64,000 bases of DNA from Cycas panzhihuaensis (Eukaryota > Cycadophyta). Both the position numbers and the translations under genes were made by a program. The stretch spans positions 184,767,741 through 184,831,740 of the forward strand of contig CM041465.1 in the NCBI GenBank assembly GCA_023213395.1. Direction: 5' to 3'. A model generated the notes under the pieces. That model searched no databases and was not told the origin of the DNA. It was given only the letters and a program-made list of their open reading frames with translations. Of the stretch, positions 46,207 through 58,053 are shown in pieces; position 1 is the first letter of the stretch, and each line of letters opens with the position of its first letter.

Positions 46207-48054
46207 GCAGGCTGTTATCGTTGTGGATAACCATGAGAACATAGAGATGGCAATGCTCAGTTACATGGAGATGATGTCCAGGGAGGACAAGGGGGTCCCG
46301 CAGAGGTGCGGCCTGTTTAAGGCCCTAAAGACACCTCAGTATACATCAGACTAGAGGTTATTAGTGGATATCGTATCACACTAGGATCGGAGGAGGCACG
46401 TTTTCCACCTACCCTAGGTGGGAAATATGACAGTGACACCGAGGGATATCAAAGTGACATCGAGTACCGACGATCGGGAGGCCAACAGACTGGAGAGCTG
46501 CCTAGCAATGAGGCAACACATAGAGAGGTAGTAGTATTCTTTACAGGGATGGATAGATAGAAGAGAAGAGGAGTTCCTCTCCAAACTATGGTTATGTTTA
46601 GGATTCCTCAGGTGAGGAAGCTTATCACATTGTGCATTCTGTTCTGGGTATCCCAGAAACAGAACTATAGGGACATCACTGGGGGATGGATGGATGTAGT
46701 GCGCCGTTGTTAGGCCAGCGAGAGGATGGACTGGGCCACCCTGATAGCGGCGAGCCTCGTCGCGCAACTAGATGCTATTAGGACGACAGGTAGGAGAGGA
46801 CAGGTGGGCCTCGATGGTCCACAGTGTGGCGAGACTAAGGAGGGGACAGAGGACCCGTGCCCATGTCCGGGCGCCTGGAGGCTACATTCTTTGGACCTCC
46901 TCACTATGATGGATTATGTGGTAGATTTGTATAGGGCAGTGAGGTGGGATAATGACGATGAGATAGGCAGAGCAGGGGCGCTCCCAGGTGATGATGATGA
47001 CGATGGAGATAGGGCCAGCCCGTCACGACCTGTGGGAGAGGCAGGTCCATCAGGGACATTAGGAGGAGCAGCGGGGCCATCCGGGACTACCGGTGGAGAG
47101 GCAGGCCCATTAAGGGCTGCAGAGCAGAGCAGGGGGCCAGTGACGAGGGCCCGCAGGCTACGGATCGTGAGGAGATCCAGAGAGGTGATAGATGAGCCAG
47201 TCCTAGTGAGGAGAGAGGCCCAAGCAGAGGTGGTACCTAAGGAGGAGGTACCAGCAACTGGCGGGGAGCCAGGAGGAAAGGTTATTGCATGGGCAGAGGA
47301 GCTGGCGGCCACAGCAGGTGAGGCCCAACTATTTCCTGTCATTTGATAGCTAGATATATAGTTTGATTTGGTTTTATTTTAGCATGCAGTTGGATATATA
47401 CTGACATATGGTATGTTGGATTTGTAGGTACCACAGAGATCAGGCAATTGGTAGAGGCTATGGTGAGGGAGATGTTCCCTCAGGTATACGCGGAGGGGCA
47501 ACTGCCCATCCAGATCGAGGATGCACCTAGATCGGCAGGTGCCCACATAGCATCATTCACCCCGTTGGTGAGGGTAAGAGATATCTGGGCTGCGGAGTCC
47601 CAGGAGCATATAGCATTCAGGGGACGGATGCAGCGGGAGCTGGATGAGGCCAGGAGCGAGTGAGACGCGTTGCGGAGTCGCGTACAAGCTCTAGAGGCTC
47701 AGGGAGGAGCAGGTGGAGACATAAAGAGTAGGGTTCGGCTAGTGGTCCTAGAGGAGTGTCTCCGAGGGACGGAGGAGAGGTTCCAGAGCATGAAGGAGAG
47801 ACTCTAGGGAGTAGAGGGAGAGAGGAATCATATCCAGGCTTGATACGATCAGCTAGTAGACTATGTGGCATCGAGGTCGAGCATGAGTAGGACGTATACT
47901 CACACGGTAGCGACGACCCTGAGATGGCCACATGACGAGGGGAGCAAGGTAGGGAGCTCGCGGAGGCCCAGGAGGAGCCTCGGAGGGATGTGGTCCTCAG
48001 GAGAGGGATCACATAGACTAGGAGATGGTGCCCCAGGAGCAGGGCAGCAATAGA
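46207..48054 (+). pseudogene. Antisense gene of element T: plant mobile domain-like, spliced, coiled-coil tail
   Basis: Opposite strand to the retroelement genes. From about 46232 the frame shows NHENIEMAMLSYMEMM, PQYTSD, LLVDIVSH and, at 46397-46450, HVFHLP followed by MTVTPRDI. This resembles the plant mobile domain (PF10536), whose members have a FHLP..GEMT.T..D core. Open frame 46726-47317 continues with MDWATLIAASLVAQLDA and a Gly/Pro/Ala-rich acidic region. A 110-bp intron (47318-47427) with canonical ends joins it in phase to TTEIRQLVEAMVREMFPQ. The tail (47600-47880) is rich in E, R and Q with heptad-like spacing. Breaks: TAG at three places near 46353, 46383 and 46414 (TGG to TAG likely), a frame change between about 46450 and 46710, then TGA at 47661, TAG near 47803 and TGA near 47842. 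Additional antisense ORFs are known in Tat-lineage elements. The first exon is not fixed. Confidence 0.65.
47318..47427 (+). other. Intron in the antisense gene
   Basis: The donor is GCAG|GTGAGG and the acceptor TTTGTAG|GTACC. The intron is AT-rich (TTTGATTTGGTTTTATTTTAG) in a GC-rich neighbourhood and contains an in-frame stop at 47344. Removing it keeps the reading frame between the two open parts. Confidence 0.75.
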
Positions 48055-48689
48055 GTAGGACATATATATTTGATTTTGGCAGGGGAAAGCATGGGCCTCC
48101 AAAGGGTCATTTATATAGAGTCATATGATTGTACCCCCCTGTAAGGACATCAACTTCCCATATGTACGATGTGACATATGATATTGATGTATATATATAA
48201 ATGGGATAATTGATACCCCATTTTGATATGAGATGATGTGTATATCATGTGCGACAGATGACATATATGTTTTATTATGTATGTTGTAGATGCTTTGTTA
48301 TATGATGCACGTATTTCCTTCCATGCATGGCTATATATCTAATAGGAGCACACACGTCCACCATGAGTAGAGGTGATAGGCATGTGTGGGGTTAAAGATA
48401 GAGCGACAAACACGTCCATGGAGGAGCATAGCAGGATATGTGAAGGAAATACCAGGTGAGAGAGGGGGAGTAACGATACTCCAGAGTGTCGTCCTGACTA
48501 CGGGATGCCCAAAATAGGAAGACAAAAGGTCCCAAAAAGATATGGGAACACGAGTTTCACGGGAGGAACCGGAAAGAAGAAGAGGGGGCCATCCTAAGTT
48601 GCCATTCTAACCGTGGCTAGGAAAAATGGGGCACAACTCAAGATGGTAATTTAAGCTCATTTCAGAGCGTGCGAGAAGTGACGACAGGG

Positions 48690-49760
48690 TCATGAGTAAA
48701 ACTTCTTAAGGAATTTCCCATTAATAGCTTTCTCAAATTCAAGACCTTCTAGGGTGACAATCCTGTAAGCACCATTACTGAGAGTCTTGATAATGACGAA
48801 ATGGCCAACCCATCGAGGTTTAAATTTGGTCAAACGGTCATGAAGATATTCAAGTTTGAGGACGTGATCCTCGGGAAACAAAGGACGGGAACGAAAATAT
48901 TTATCGTAGGTCCTTTATGAGCGAGCTTTGGACGCCAGGTTAGCCTGATAAGCGACTAAACGTCTCTCGTCCAAAGCCTCGAGGTCCAAAAGACGAGCCT
49001 GATGAATCGACTCTTCATCGATGAGACTTTGAAGAGAGACTCGCAAAGAAGGAATCTCTACCTCCAATGGGAGTACTGCCTCGGTACTGTAGACTAGGGT
49101 GAACGAGGTCATTCCCGTGGTAGAACGGATAGAGGTGCGGTAAGCCAACAAAGCAGAAGGCAGCTAAAGGTGCCAGTCTCTTTGAGACTGAGCAACAGTT
49201 TTCTTTAAGATATTGATGAGAGTCCTATTGAAAGACTCCACTTGGCCATTTCACTGAGGATAGTAAGGAGAAGAAGTCTTGTGAGAAATCTTGAACTTCT
49301 CGCAAAGCTCATCCATCTCCTTATTACAAAAGGGGGTTCCATTGTCAGTGATTAAGACATCCAGAATTCTGAAATGACAAATGATATACTGGTAAACAAA
49401 TGTAGCTATCGTTTTACCAGGAGTAGTAATTAAGGGAATGGCCTCCACCCATTTGGTGAAATATTTGGTAGCAGTCAAGATAAACTTGTGCTGCGATGAC
49501 GACGGTGGAGAAATAGCCCCGATGAGGTCTAGCCCCCACTGAGCAAAAGGCCATGGAGAAACAATGGGATGAAGGGCATTGAAAGGCACATGGGAGATGT
49601 TGGCATGTTCCTAACATCGCCGACATCTCAAAGCAAAGATGTGGGCATCCTTGAAAAGGGACGACCAGAAGTAACCCATGCGGAGGATCCTCTGAGCCAT
49701 AGACTAGCCCCCAAAGTGGCCCCGACAAATACCATGGTGGCATTCGCAGAGTATTTGGTT
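48690..49760 (-). pseudogene. Element T: integrase (few stops)
   Basis: Minus strand. The zinc-binding part (about 49760-49600) has HHGICRGHFGG and ends CRRC, as in the HHCC finger. The core at 49589-49251 has QWGLDLIGAISP, LITDNGTPF and SSPYYPQ, then a stop, then NGQVESFNRTL, so all three catalytic acids D, D and E are present. The C-terminal part has AYRTSIRSTTGMTSF and STEAVLPLEVE (48915-49151), and FKPRWVGHFVI with NGKFLKKFYS (48690-48881). Stops interrupt it near 49250, 49165 and 48912. The family integrates the DNA copy into the genome. Confidence 0.9.
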
Positions 49761-50039
49761 AGCTTCATCAGCAGTGACGCAGTGGAGGAGGATCCCATCA
49801 AAGGACCTCTTGTACAACACTTCATCCATGAGGAATTATTGCTTAGCAGAAGTCCAGATGCGAGATCTAACTTTACCACTAGCATCAGGGCAGTATTGTT
49901 GTTGTATGAGATACCGCACTGTATCGCCATACCACTCATTGTCGATGAGTGGATGGGGAGAGACTTCCTGAATCATCAAAATGGACTCATTAGGGAAAGA
50001 ATCGTTGACAGGAGCATTAAAGGAGTTAGGAATAGGGGC

Positions 50040-51399
50040 ATCTGCGAGCTGCTCGGCCACCACTATTCCCTTCTTTGATTTTCGGTTAATGATATGAAGG
50101 TCAAATTCTTGAAGTAGGACGGCCTAATGACCAGCCCTACCCATCAAATCCGAACAAGTGAGCAAGTATCGCAAGGGATCAGATTGGACGATCACCTTGG
50201 TGGTATTACCAAGCAAGTAGTGTCTAAACTTCTTTGTCGCGTGGACCAAGGAGAGACACTCCTTCTCGGTAGGAGAGTAGTTAAGTTCAGTAGCCACGAG
50301 GGTGCGACTGATGAAATAAATAGCCCTCTCGACTCCTGAGTCATCCTCCTGAGCTAACATAGCACCCAAGGACTCGTCAGTTATCAAGGTATATAGGACG
50401 AAAATCCTATCGAAGCGAGGGGATGCTAGCGTAGGAGCGGAAGCGAGGGCTTCCTTGAGTCCTTCGAAAGCCTTTTGGGTCTTGTCAGACCATATAAAAG
50501 GAGCTCCCTTCTTTAATAGATTCGTAAGGGGTTTGGCGCTTACAGCGAAGTCTACTAAGAAGTGCTTGAGAAAACCAAGCCTACCTAGAAACGACTTAAT
50601 ATGTCGTTGGATTCTAGGAGGCGGCATGTCAAGGATTGCCCTAACCTTGTTAGGATCAATCTGGATTCCTTGTTTAGACACAAGAAATCCAAGGAGTTTG
50701 CCTGAAGTGACAGCCAACACACACTTGAGCGGGTTTAGGCTAACATGATACTTGCGGCATCATGAGAAGATAGCCCACAAGTCGGAGGGATGATGGGCCC
50801 TAACACGTGAGAGACCCATCATGTCATCCATGAAGACCTCCAATGTGTTATCAATGAGGTCATGGAAGATGAAATGCATAGCTCTCTGGTAAGTAGCACA
50901 TGCATTCTTAAGGCCAAAGGGCATTGCCTTGTAGGCAAAGGTACCCCATGGTGTAGTGAAGGCCATCTTATGGCGATCTTCAGGAGAAATCTAGATCTGG
51001 TTATAACCAGAGAATCCATCCATTAAAGACATGACTTCAAATCTAGCGGTTCGATCAATGATTTGATCAATAAAGGGGAGCAGAAAGTTGTCCTTAGGAT
51101 AAGCATTGTTAATGTCGCGGAAGTCAACACATATACGAATGGCCCCATTCTTTTTAGAAACGGGGATAATGTTGGAGATCCACTTAGGGTAATCAATGGA
51201 AGTAATGAGTCCAACATCCAAGAGCTTCTCAACCTCCATCTTGACGGTGGCTGAGAGCTTTGGATGAAGGGATGTCGCTCGCGCATGTATGTGCTGTGAT
51301 GGTGGTGAGATTATGGGTGACAATGGAGGGGTCAATTCCCTTCATGTCAGCATAATCCCATGCGAAGATATCCTGAAACTCCTGGAACAGAAGGGAATA
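50040..51399 (-). pseudogene. Element T: reverse transcriptase and RNase H
   Basis: Minus strand. RT starts near 51330 and has VEKLLDVGLITSIDYPKW, IRICVDFRDINNAYPKD, MPFGLKNACATYQRAM and FMDDMM (FMDD codons at 50823-50834). RNase H follows at 50720-50124, with LYTLITDESLGAMLAQE and YSPTEKECLSLVHATKKF. After 50124 it continues as VVAEQLADAPIPNSF (49836-50063 frame) and then the integrase finger, without a second RNase H in between. Stops are near 50990, 50763 and 50125. This is the Athila/Tat-type RT (F-M-DD, DFRDINNA). Confidence 0.9.
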
Positions 51400-52248
51400 C
51401 TACCTTATCTCATCAGGATAGCATTCCATCCTGACCTTAATGACCTTGCCGGGAGCCAAGACTATGTCTTCGGTTGCCCGCATGCACATGGCATTCCCCT
51501 CCTCGAAGTGGAGGGGGGCAAGGTCAATAGGAGGAGATGGAATATGGGATGGGATTGGGTCAGCGAGTGTGGATCCAATCACAAGGATCTTCTGGTGGCC
51601 AAGCCTGTGGTGACTAGAAGGCAAGTTAGGCACGAAGCTCACTAGGTGCTTGAGCAAGGCTTCATCATCCTTGAAGTAATCCACCCCGTGGATGACCTTA
51701 CTCTGCGTAGACGAAGTGCTAGAGGAAGTGGAGGCAACGTGACCATGATGGTTGTCAAGTTGCCCGTCTTCCTCACGAGACTCTGAGAGAGAGTCAAAAG
51801 GAGACTCCTCGGAAGGAGTAAAAGGTAGTTCTTCGAAACCAATACCTGTGGGGGGTGATGAAGGGGAAGAACTGATAACGGTCAAGTCGATACGAGCAAT
51901 GATATGTGACACATATGAGTGGTTAGTCTCACCAATGAGAGAGGTTCTAAATGGAGATCTAGAACGCGATGGGTGTGACCTACTGGTGTAGAGGAAAGAG
52001 ACGGGGTGGAGACAATCCTCGTCCTCGTCGTGTGACTCAACGTCACTAAACGAGGTGAGGTACCCGTAGCTCCCAATGCCAATAGGGGCAAAACGCATGA
52101 GACTAGGAAAAGAAGATGCGGGATCTTCTTTAGAGGGATCAGGTATACCAATGGAGTAAGTTGAGGCATGAGTAGAAGGACCTTGGCTTGCCTGATTAGC
52201 AGGATGGGTTTGTTTGGTAAGTGGGCATTCGCGGGGAATGACCTTCAT
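51400..52248 (-). pseudogene. Element T: protease-RT linker
   Basis: An uninterrupted minus-strand frame of 282 codons, rich in Ser, Pro and His, links protease and RT. It ends with a block including LAPGKVIKVRMECYPDE, followed by a stop. No enzymatic domain is recognised. Confidence 0.6.
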
Positions 52249-53025
52249 TTATCCTTCGTGGATGAATTTAAGTTGTCCCCAAAGAGTCGAACACACAGCT
52301 CCCATTTGGTCGAGCCATGGATGACCTAAGAGAAGGTTGTAGTCGACGTCGACATCGAGGACTACAACATCAGCGATGACGGTCTTACTCTCGAGGGTGA
52401 GCGGAATCGCAATAGATCCCAATGGGGTCTTCTCGCTACCGTCATAACCTTGGCATCTCCATGGAACATGTTCTAGGGTAGAAATACCAAGCTCTTGCAT
52501 GACATGCAAGGGCATGGCATTCACAAAAGAACCGTTATCGATAATAGTCCTTCGTAGGGTACAATCGGGTGTATCAATGGTAATAGTGAATGGGAAGTTC
52601 CACTGACGTTCCCTTTCACACGCGGGAGGAAGGTCCTTAGGATCAAAAGAAATAATAGATTCACGACTTTGGGTAACGCCCAAAGTGTGAATGGGCACAT
52701 CATTCGATCCTAAAGCTTCCAAGAGGAGAGTTTGCTGCTCGGGACAACTCCTCAAAATGTCCATCAAGGACATTCCTACAGCAACGGTATGAAGCTCGTC
52801 CACGATGGAGAAAGGCTTACCCTTCGCGGTGGGTTGGGTAAGTGCCCTTCGAAAATCATAACGACCCGGGTGCACAGGAATGGCCCTGGGGAAGAGAGGC
52901 ACTTCTGGAGCAGGGTTCTTTGGAAGAGGATCGGAAGGAGTAGAGGAAGAAGCACCAGTTACTTCTTTGGTGGCTTGAGACCAGGTAAGGGCATATGAAG
53001 AAGTAGCCCCAACCATTTGGATCAC
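52249..53025 (-). pseudogene. Element T: aspartic protease
   Basis: An open frame of 258 residues on the minus strand. The catalytic segment is IIDNGSFVNAMPLHVM (DNGS codons at 52528-52539), the Tat/Athila-style variant of DSGS. The flap and end are VVVLDVDVDYNLLLGHPWLD and GAVCSTLWGQLKFIHEG. It would cleave the gag-pol precursor. It is among the best-preserved domains in the window but is separated from RT by a stop. Confidence 0.85.
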
Positions 53026-54360
53026 CTTCTTCCCCTTGTTCCAGGGCTGCGAAGGTAATGAGGTGCAGTGGTTAGGGGAACGAGAGGAAGAGGATGAATC
53101 CTGGGTGCCCTTCCCTTTGTCGCAGGAAGTACAGGAATTTGGCGATCTTCCTCGGTTCTGGTTATTCTTGGATTAAGTGTTACGATCGTATTGCCCATGT
53201 TTGGGGAATGGATCCTTGTGAATTGGTTGGTCTAAATTAGGCCTTGCGGCTCGTTTAGAGGAGGAGTCACATCGAGGGGCATCCTTGGGATGTTGAGCCC
53301 TGTAACGTGAGTCATCGTGGAAGCACTCCCCATGAACGGAGCACCACTTCTTCTCAAACGGGGGATCTGTCTTCCTCGTTTGAGAGGACTGGGTGTTTCC
53401 ATTACTGGGGAGAAAAGCTTAAGTTAATTATTGAATTTGTTTATTGGATGTTGGAGACGAAGGGGCTTGGAGTTTAAGCTCCTTCATCGTATGTTTGAAC
53501 AAACGTATGGCAGATGTGAGGGGGTCTAAAGTCCTCTCAGGTTGATGAGAAGAGGATTTAGAGGGTTGTTGAGGTTTAGCATCTTTAGTTGAAGGTGGTG
53601 CCTCACGTCACTTTGAGGGCTTGAGAGGCTTCTTGAGTCCGGCTTGGATCTCAATATCCTCTAACGCTAAGCACTTGGTGATCACGGAGTCGCATGTGGT
53701 CACCCCCATTTTAAGGACTTCCACATGTACTTCAGGACGAAGTGCGTTAATGAAAAGATCTCTCTTCAACTCCTTGGGTAACGTGGCCTTAATGGAGTGA
53801 AGAAGGTCATGGAATCATCGCACAAAGTCATGATTCATCTCATCGTGGCCTTGTTTGAGTGATAAGAGGGATTTCATTCTGCTCTCAAATGGACAAGCTA
53901 CATCAAAGTGGTTGATGAATTCGTCTACCAATTGTTGGAATGAAAAGATAGAGTGGGCAAGGAGGTAATAAAACCACTTAAGGGCATCGCCCTACAAAGA
54001 TCGTGGAAACAATTTCATTAAGATATGGTCGTAAGCCCAGTAGTCTATACATTCCATAGAAAAACTACGCACGTGTTCAGCTGGGTCTTGCGACGAAGTT
54101 CCATCAAACCTAGGAACTTCAGGAGGATGAGGTGACAGATTAGTTCTTAATGCCTAAATGGATAAAGGTGTTGACCTATAGTCCATGAAGGGGCGTGCCC
54201 TTGCCTAGACCGTAGGATCAATGAATGATGCAGTAGGTAGCGAGCAAGGAGTGGACGGGGGCGACATACCCGTTCCTCCTTGAGAAAACGCCCCTTACTA
54301 GAAGGAGGCTTGAGGATAAGTGCCTGGGAAGGGAGTCAGGTTCCCTTGCGAAGACATGGC
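53026..54360 (-). pseudogene. Element T: gag
   Basis: Minus strand. A Retrotrans_gag (PF03732) block runs from about 54150 with EVPRFDGTSSQDPAEHVRSF, LMKLFPRSL, GDALKWFYYLLAHSIFSFQQ and ESRMKSLLSLKQGHDEM. A cysteine/histidine-rich CSVHGECFHD segment lies near 53340-53310. At least seven stops interrupt it. Confidence 0.82.
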
Positions 54361-54688
54361 AAAAGGGACTGTGCTAGATGGTGGAAAAAGGGGATGTGGA
54401 ACTGGGTTTTACCCATATAGGCCACCCGTAGGTGGGGCAATCCCATATGGGTGTAACAGATCCACTCCATAAGCTGGGAGGTGATTCCCTCTACCTTGCC
54501 CCTAAGGTTGAGAGGTGTAACCCAGGGGCAGGAGGTGCAACATACGTCCCCACAACAGCAATAGGGAAGGAGCGGGACGAATGTGTAGGCACGAAGGGAT
54601 TGGTTGTTGTAGGAGGAGTAGATGACAATGAAGAAAGCAGGGGAGGAGCAAACGAAGAAGAGGCTCCCCCACATAAAGCATCTTCAAA

Positions 54689-55129
54689 CTATTTAGGACA
54701 TGGTTGAAAATAAGTAGCGTGACGACACTCATTAAAAGCTTCAACCACATCGGTGGGAGGGGTATCTACATGCTCGTAAGAGGTTGACAAGACCTCAAAC
54801 AAAGTAGATCCCTCAGGACATTCCTCATAAGAATCACCAACTGAGTGGTAAATCTCAAGAGGAAAAGATCCTTCTACCACATGGGTAGGAGGATGGGCAT
54901 CAGGAGGGTGATGTTGGTCACCTGGGTAGTAAATAGGATCATCACCCTCCTGGGTGGATCCCGGAACAGAAGAGGGAAACTCATGAGTTCCCGAAGCTGA
55001 GGTGTGGTAGGCCCAATCAGAAGGGTATCCCTCCATAGTCGAATCGGAATATGATGAAGGAAGAGGACAATACCCAGGATCTTCTAATAATGGAGGTAAG
55101 CCACGTAAGCGATGAGAGAAGCATCGCAT
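54689..55129 (-). pseudogene. Element T: N-terminal ORF ahead of gag
   Basis: A minus-strand open frame of 146 codons, rich in Pro, Ser, Tyr and His, between the primer binding site and gag. I recognise no domain. It may be the low-complexity N-terminus of gag or a separate leader ORF, as reported for some Tat/Ogre elements. Confidence 0.5.
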
Positions 55130-55275
55130 ACAAAGCTAACCAACACTGTAGAAGAAAGAAAGGGTGACAAAGAGCGCACGTTGGGGGCTGCCCAACGAAG
55201 AGAATGAAGTGGGAGAAAACCACAAGGAGGTAACAATACCAACAGAAAAGAGTAGAAACTAGCTCCCTTACTGGC

Positions 55276-55296
55276 AATTCCCCAGTATGGTCGCCA
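55276..55296 (-). other. Primer binding site of element T
   Basis: The minus strand reads TGGCGACCATACTGGGGAA one base after the LTR end. It has the TGGCG...GGGGA pattern of Athila/Tat sites. Those normally pair with tRNA-Asp; the tRNA here is not identified. Confidence 0.72.
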
Positions 55297-55297
55297 G

Positions 55298-58053
55298 TGT
55301 ATGCGCATCTATGGGATAGCTACCTAACTGAGTAAGAATAATGAGGGCAATCAATGACACTACCAGGCACGAACAAGAACCTACGAGTAAGGCAAATACC
55401 ACGCAGGGTGCCCCATGCGCCGGAGTGCGAGTTCGGGACCTGCAGATGGTATCTAACTACCTAAAGGTGGTTCCCCACTTCAGTTAAGAAGAGAGGAGGC
55501 AGAAGATTAACCCGAGTAGATCTAGGAGAAGGATCCTCCCACCCTTGGATGGCCGGAAGGGAAAGGAGAGAACCCCTTGAGGGTTTTCCTATAGCAAAGG
55601 GAAACGAGTAAGGGGTAAGTAGGTGAGCAATCTACGAATAAGATCTTCTCGGTTATCTGGCTAGGCAGAAGAAAACTGAGGGAGGATAAAGGGAATGGGA
55701 ACGATTGATCGATCAAGAGTTCCACCCTTCGAAAGAGCAACCAAGAGAAAAGAGAGTGATATGATGCACGCAAGTAAATTGAACCAAGCATAACAAGTCA
55801 ATAGGGTAAGGGTGAAGTTTACAAGGTGAGGGGAAAGGTTAAAAGGGGAAGCTTCCTAAAACCTTTTTCTATGATAGATATAATGCATGAAATGTAACAA
55901 ACGGAATATAAACCAAAAGAGAGAGTTGGTTTCTTTTTTCCTTTCAAATGATCTAATTACTACCGTGCAAAATCTTTTAAAGAAAAAAAAAAAAAGTAGA
56001 GCGAGAGCATATACCCGGAATGGAGACACGGTTGAAGTGGTGGTGTTCCCACGAGGTATCCAAGATCACCCCATAAAGCACGGTGAACGAGAGGGGTCAC
56101 AGTAGGATAATGCATGGGGCTTCCTTACCTTCCCCGGAAGAGACAATAGAGTACCAAGAAAGGAAAAAAGGAAAATGATGGTAGTAAATGAAATGCTAAA
56201 ATAAAATATAAGTAAAAGCACTTACCCACAAGAGAGAAGAGGAGGAAATCCCTTACACCTTCTGTGTACCTACAAGTAAGCATAAATATCTCTTTCCAAG
56301 GAAAGGAGGCTAACAACACAAAGTGAAGTTCCAATAACATGTGCGTACATATATGAAAGACAAGTCTCTATATCTATATGTTAGTGTACATGAACCACAA
56401 GGTTGCAACAATAGTCTATAGCAAAACAAACTACTCAAATGAATAGTAAGTAAATAAGTAAGCCTCGGAGTGGCTCACCTCCTACAAAGAGCAACCCTAC
56501 CCTCCCTCAAGAAGCCACAAGGCAGCGAGGGTATGGCTATAAGGCTGGTTGAAAATGGGACAACAGAGATGTAAAAGAGTCCAAATCAAAGCTCAATAAG
56601 GCCAGGGTGCTATGAGGAGCAAACCAGATTGTTGAAGAGAGAATTGAGCCAAGAAAGGTAACTAGGGCTTATGCGTTGCCCAGATTAAGGAAGTGAGCCC
56701 TTAAACCAGTGCTGCAACAAGTGCCAACGTTGATTTTAGGAGTTGGAAATAGCCTACTAAACCCTTACTCCTCTTTAAGAGCAGCACGGGGCAAAAATAG
56801 AGGTTTGAAGGACAGAAAGCCTCTTAGGGAGCATGGAAGGTAGTACATAATCCACCCAGCTCTATCCCAAACCTTATGTATCCCTCTTGACTGCTGTCTT
56901 AGGCATGAAATGCAGGAAAAGAGGCCCTAAACAAAAAGGAAAATAGTCCAAGATAAAGACAAGAAGTAACCTCCAAAAGCAAGATAAGACAAACTAGTGT
57001 AAACATGGAAAACTGGGCATAAATTAGGCAAAGGAAAGACCCCAAACCAACAAATATCTGTAGAGAAGATGGGAGGCATTTACCTCTGTTAAAACCTACT
57101 GGAATGGGGCTGAGAAATCTGTAGAAAGATTGTGGAGCAGCAGGTATGGAGCCTCTACTAAGATGGCTGAAGGAAAAAGCCTGCACTTGAGGCCCTTGAT
57201 GGTCACACAGGCAAAGAAGTCCTAGAAACTCTTCAAGGAAGCCCTCTCTAAGGTGTACAAGGGGTTGGGAAGATGTCACAACTGAACCATAGGAGAGTTG
57301 GACACTGGAGAGTAGTTGTAGGTCCTGAAACAACAGAGGAGCAGCTAGGAACAACAGATAGCAGGGCATTTTTCCTTGTGATCCTTCCAAAATGAGGCCA
57401 AAAGATCCCTAAAATGAATTAGGTATGACTTAAATGCCTAGCCCCAACCCTAATTAAGAAATTAGGGTGCAACTGGCGGTGAGTTAAGTTGCGAGACACA
57501 TGGCGATTCTGTAATAAATGCAAGAATTGCCACAGCAGATTTTTTAAAATAAGTTGTGATTGCCGCTGCAGTAAACTTCATGCTGCGAAATGCATCATGA
57601 TGCGAGACCAGAGGCCAACCCTGGCCCAAACAACCAGCTTAGGCTATGGGCCAGTAACCAAGGAGGCCAGCAGGGGGCAGGGCCACCTGCCCAGAGGCAG
57701 ACAAGCTAACAAATAAGCCACAAGGAACAACAATGGGACTCAAAGGTGTAACAAGTTGACCAAACGATGATGGATCATCGCACAGGCGAGGATGATATGA
57801 GCCAAATGGGTCTTAAGGTGAGTAGAGCAGAATGCGAGAAGTGACATGGCCACTAGGGTGCCACACTCACTGGGAATATGCCCCCGCTATAGTTATCATA
57901 GGCTAGATAGATGTAGATGACAACAGGACCATCTACGAAGTCATAGCATGCAAGTATATACTCATCACAAAAGAAAACAACAATACGGTGAGGAGCATAC
58001 CTGCACTTACCTAAGTCGACCGCTCTGTATCCATTCCCGGGAGCTGGGAAATA
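55298..58053 (-). repeat. 5' LTR of element T
   Basis: A 2756-bp partner of 41389-44166. On the minus strand it starts TATTTCCCAGC and ends GCGCATACA before the primer binding site. Confidence 0.9.

Larger units (their letters stand above)
41389..58053 (-). mobile_element. Element T: Tat-like Ty3/gypsy element with a second RNase H and an antisense gene
   Basis: A 16.7-kb element on the minus strand with LTRs of 2778 and 2756 bp. Internal order on the minus strand is primer binding site, N-terminal ORF, gag, protease, RT, RNase H, integrase. An opposite-strand gene follows at 46207-48054, then an archaeal-type RNase H (44582-45013), a purine tract and the 3' LTR. It is GC-rich and the least decayed element here, with few stops per domain. 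The target-site duplication is uncertain: ACTTT (41380-41384) and ACTTC (58054-58058) match in four of five bases but leave four unexplained bases before the left LTR. The host on both sides is Copia F protease. Confidence 0.9.

Noticed and set aside
46914-47342. Minus-strand frames of 142 and 161 codons across the antisense gene (to 48102)
   Set aside because: Low-complexity mirror of the + strand Gly/Pro-rich region; only the + strand has a domain, a splice-consistent intron and a plausible promoter.
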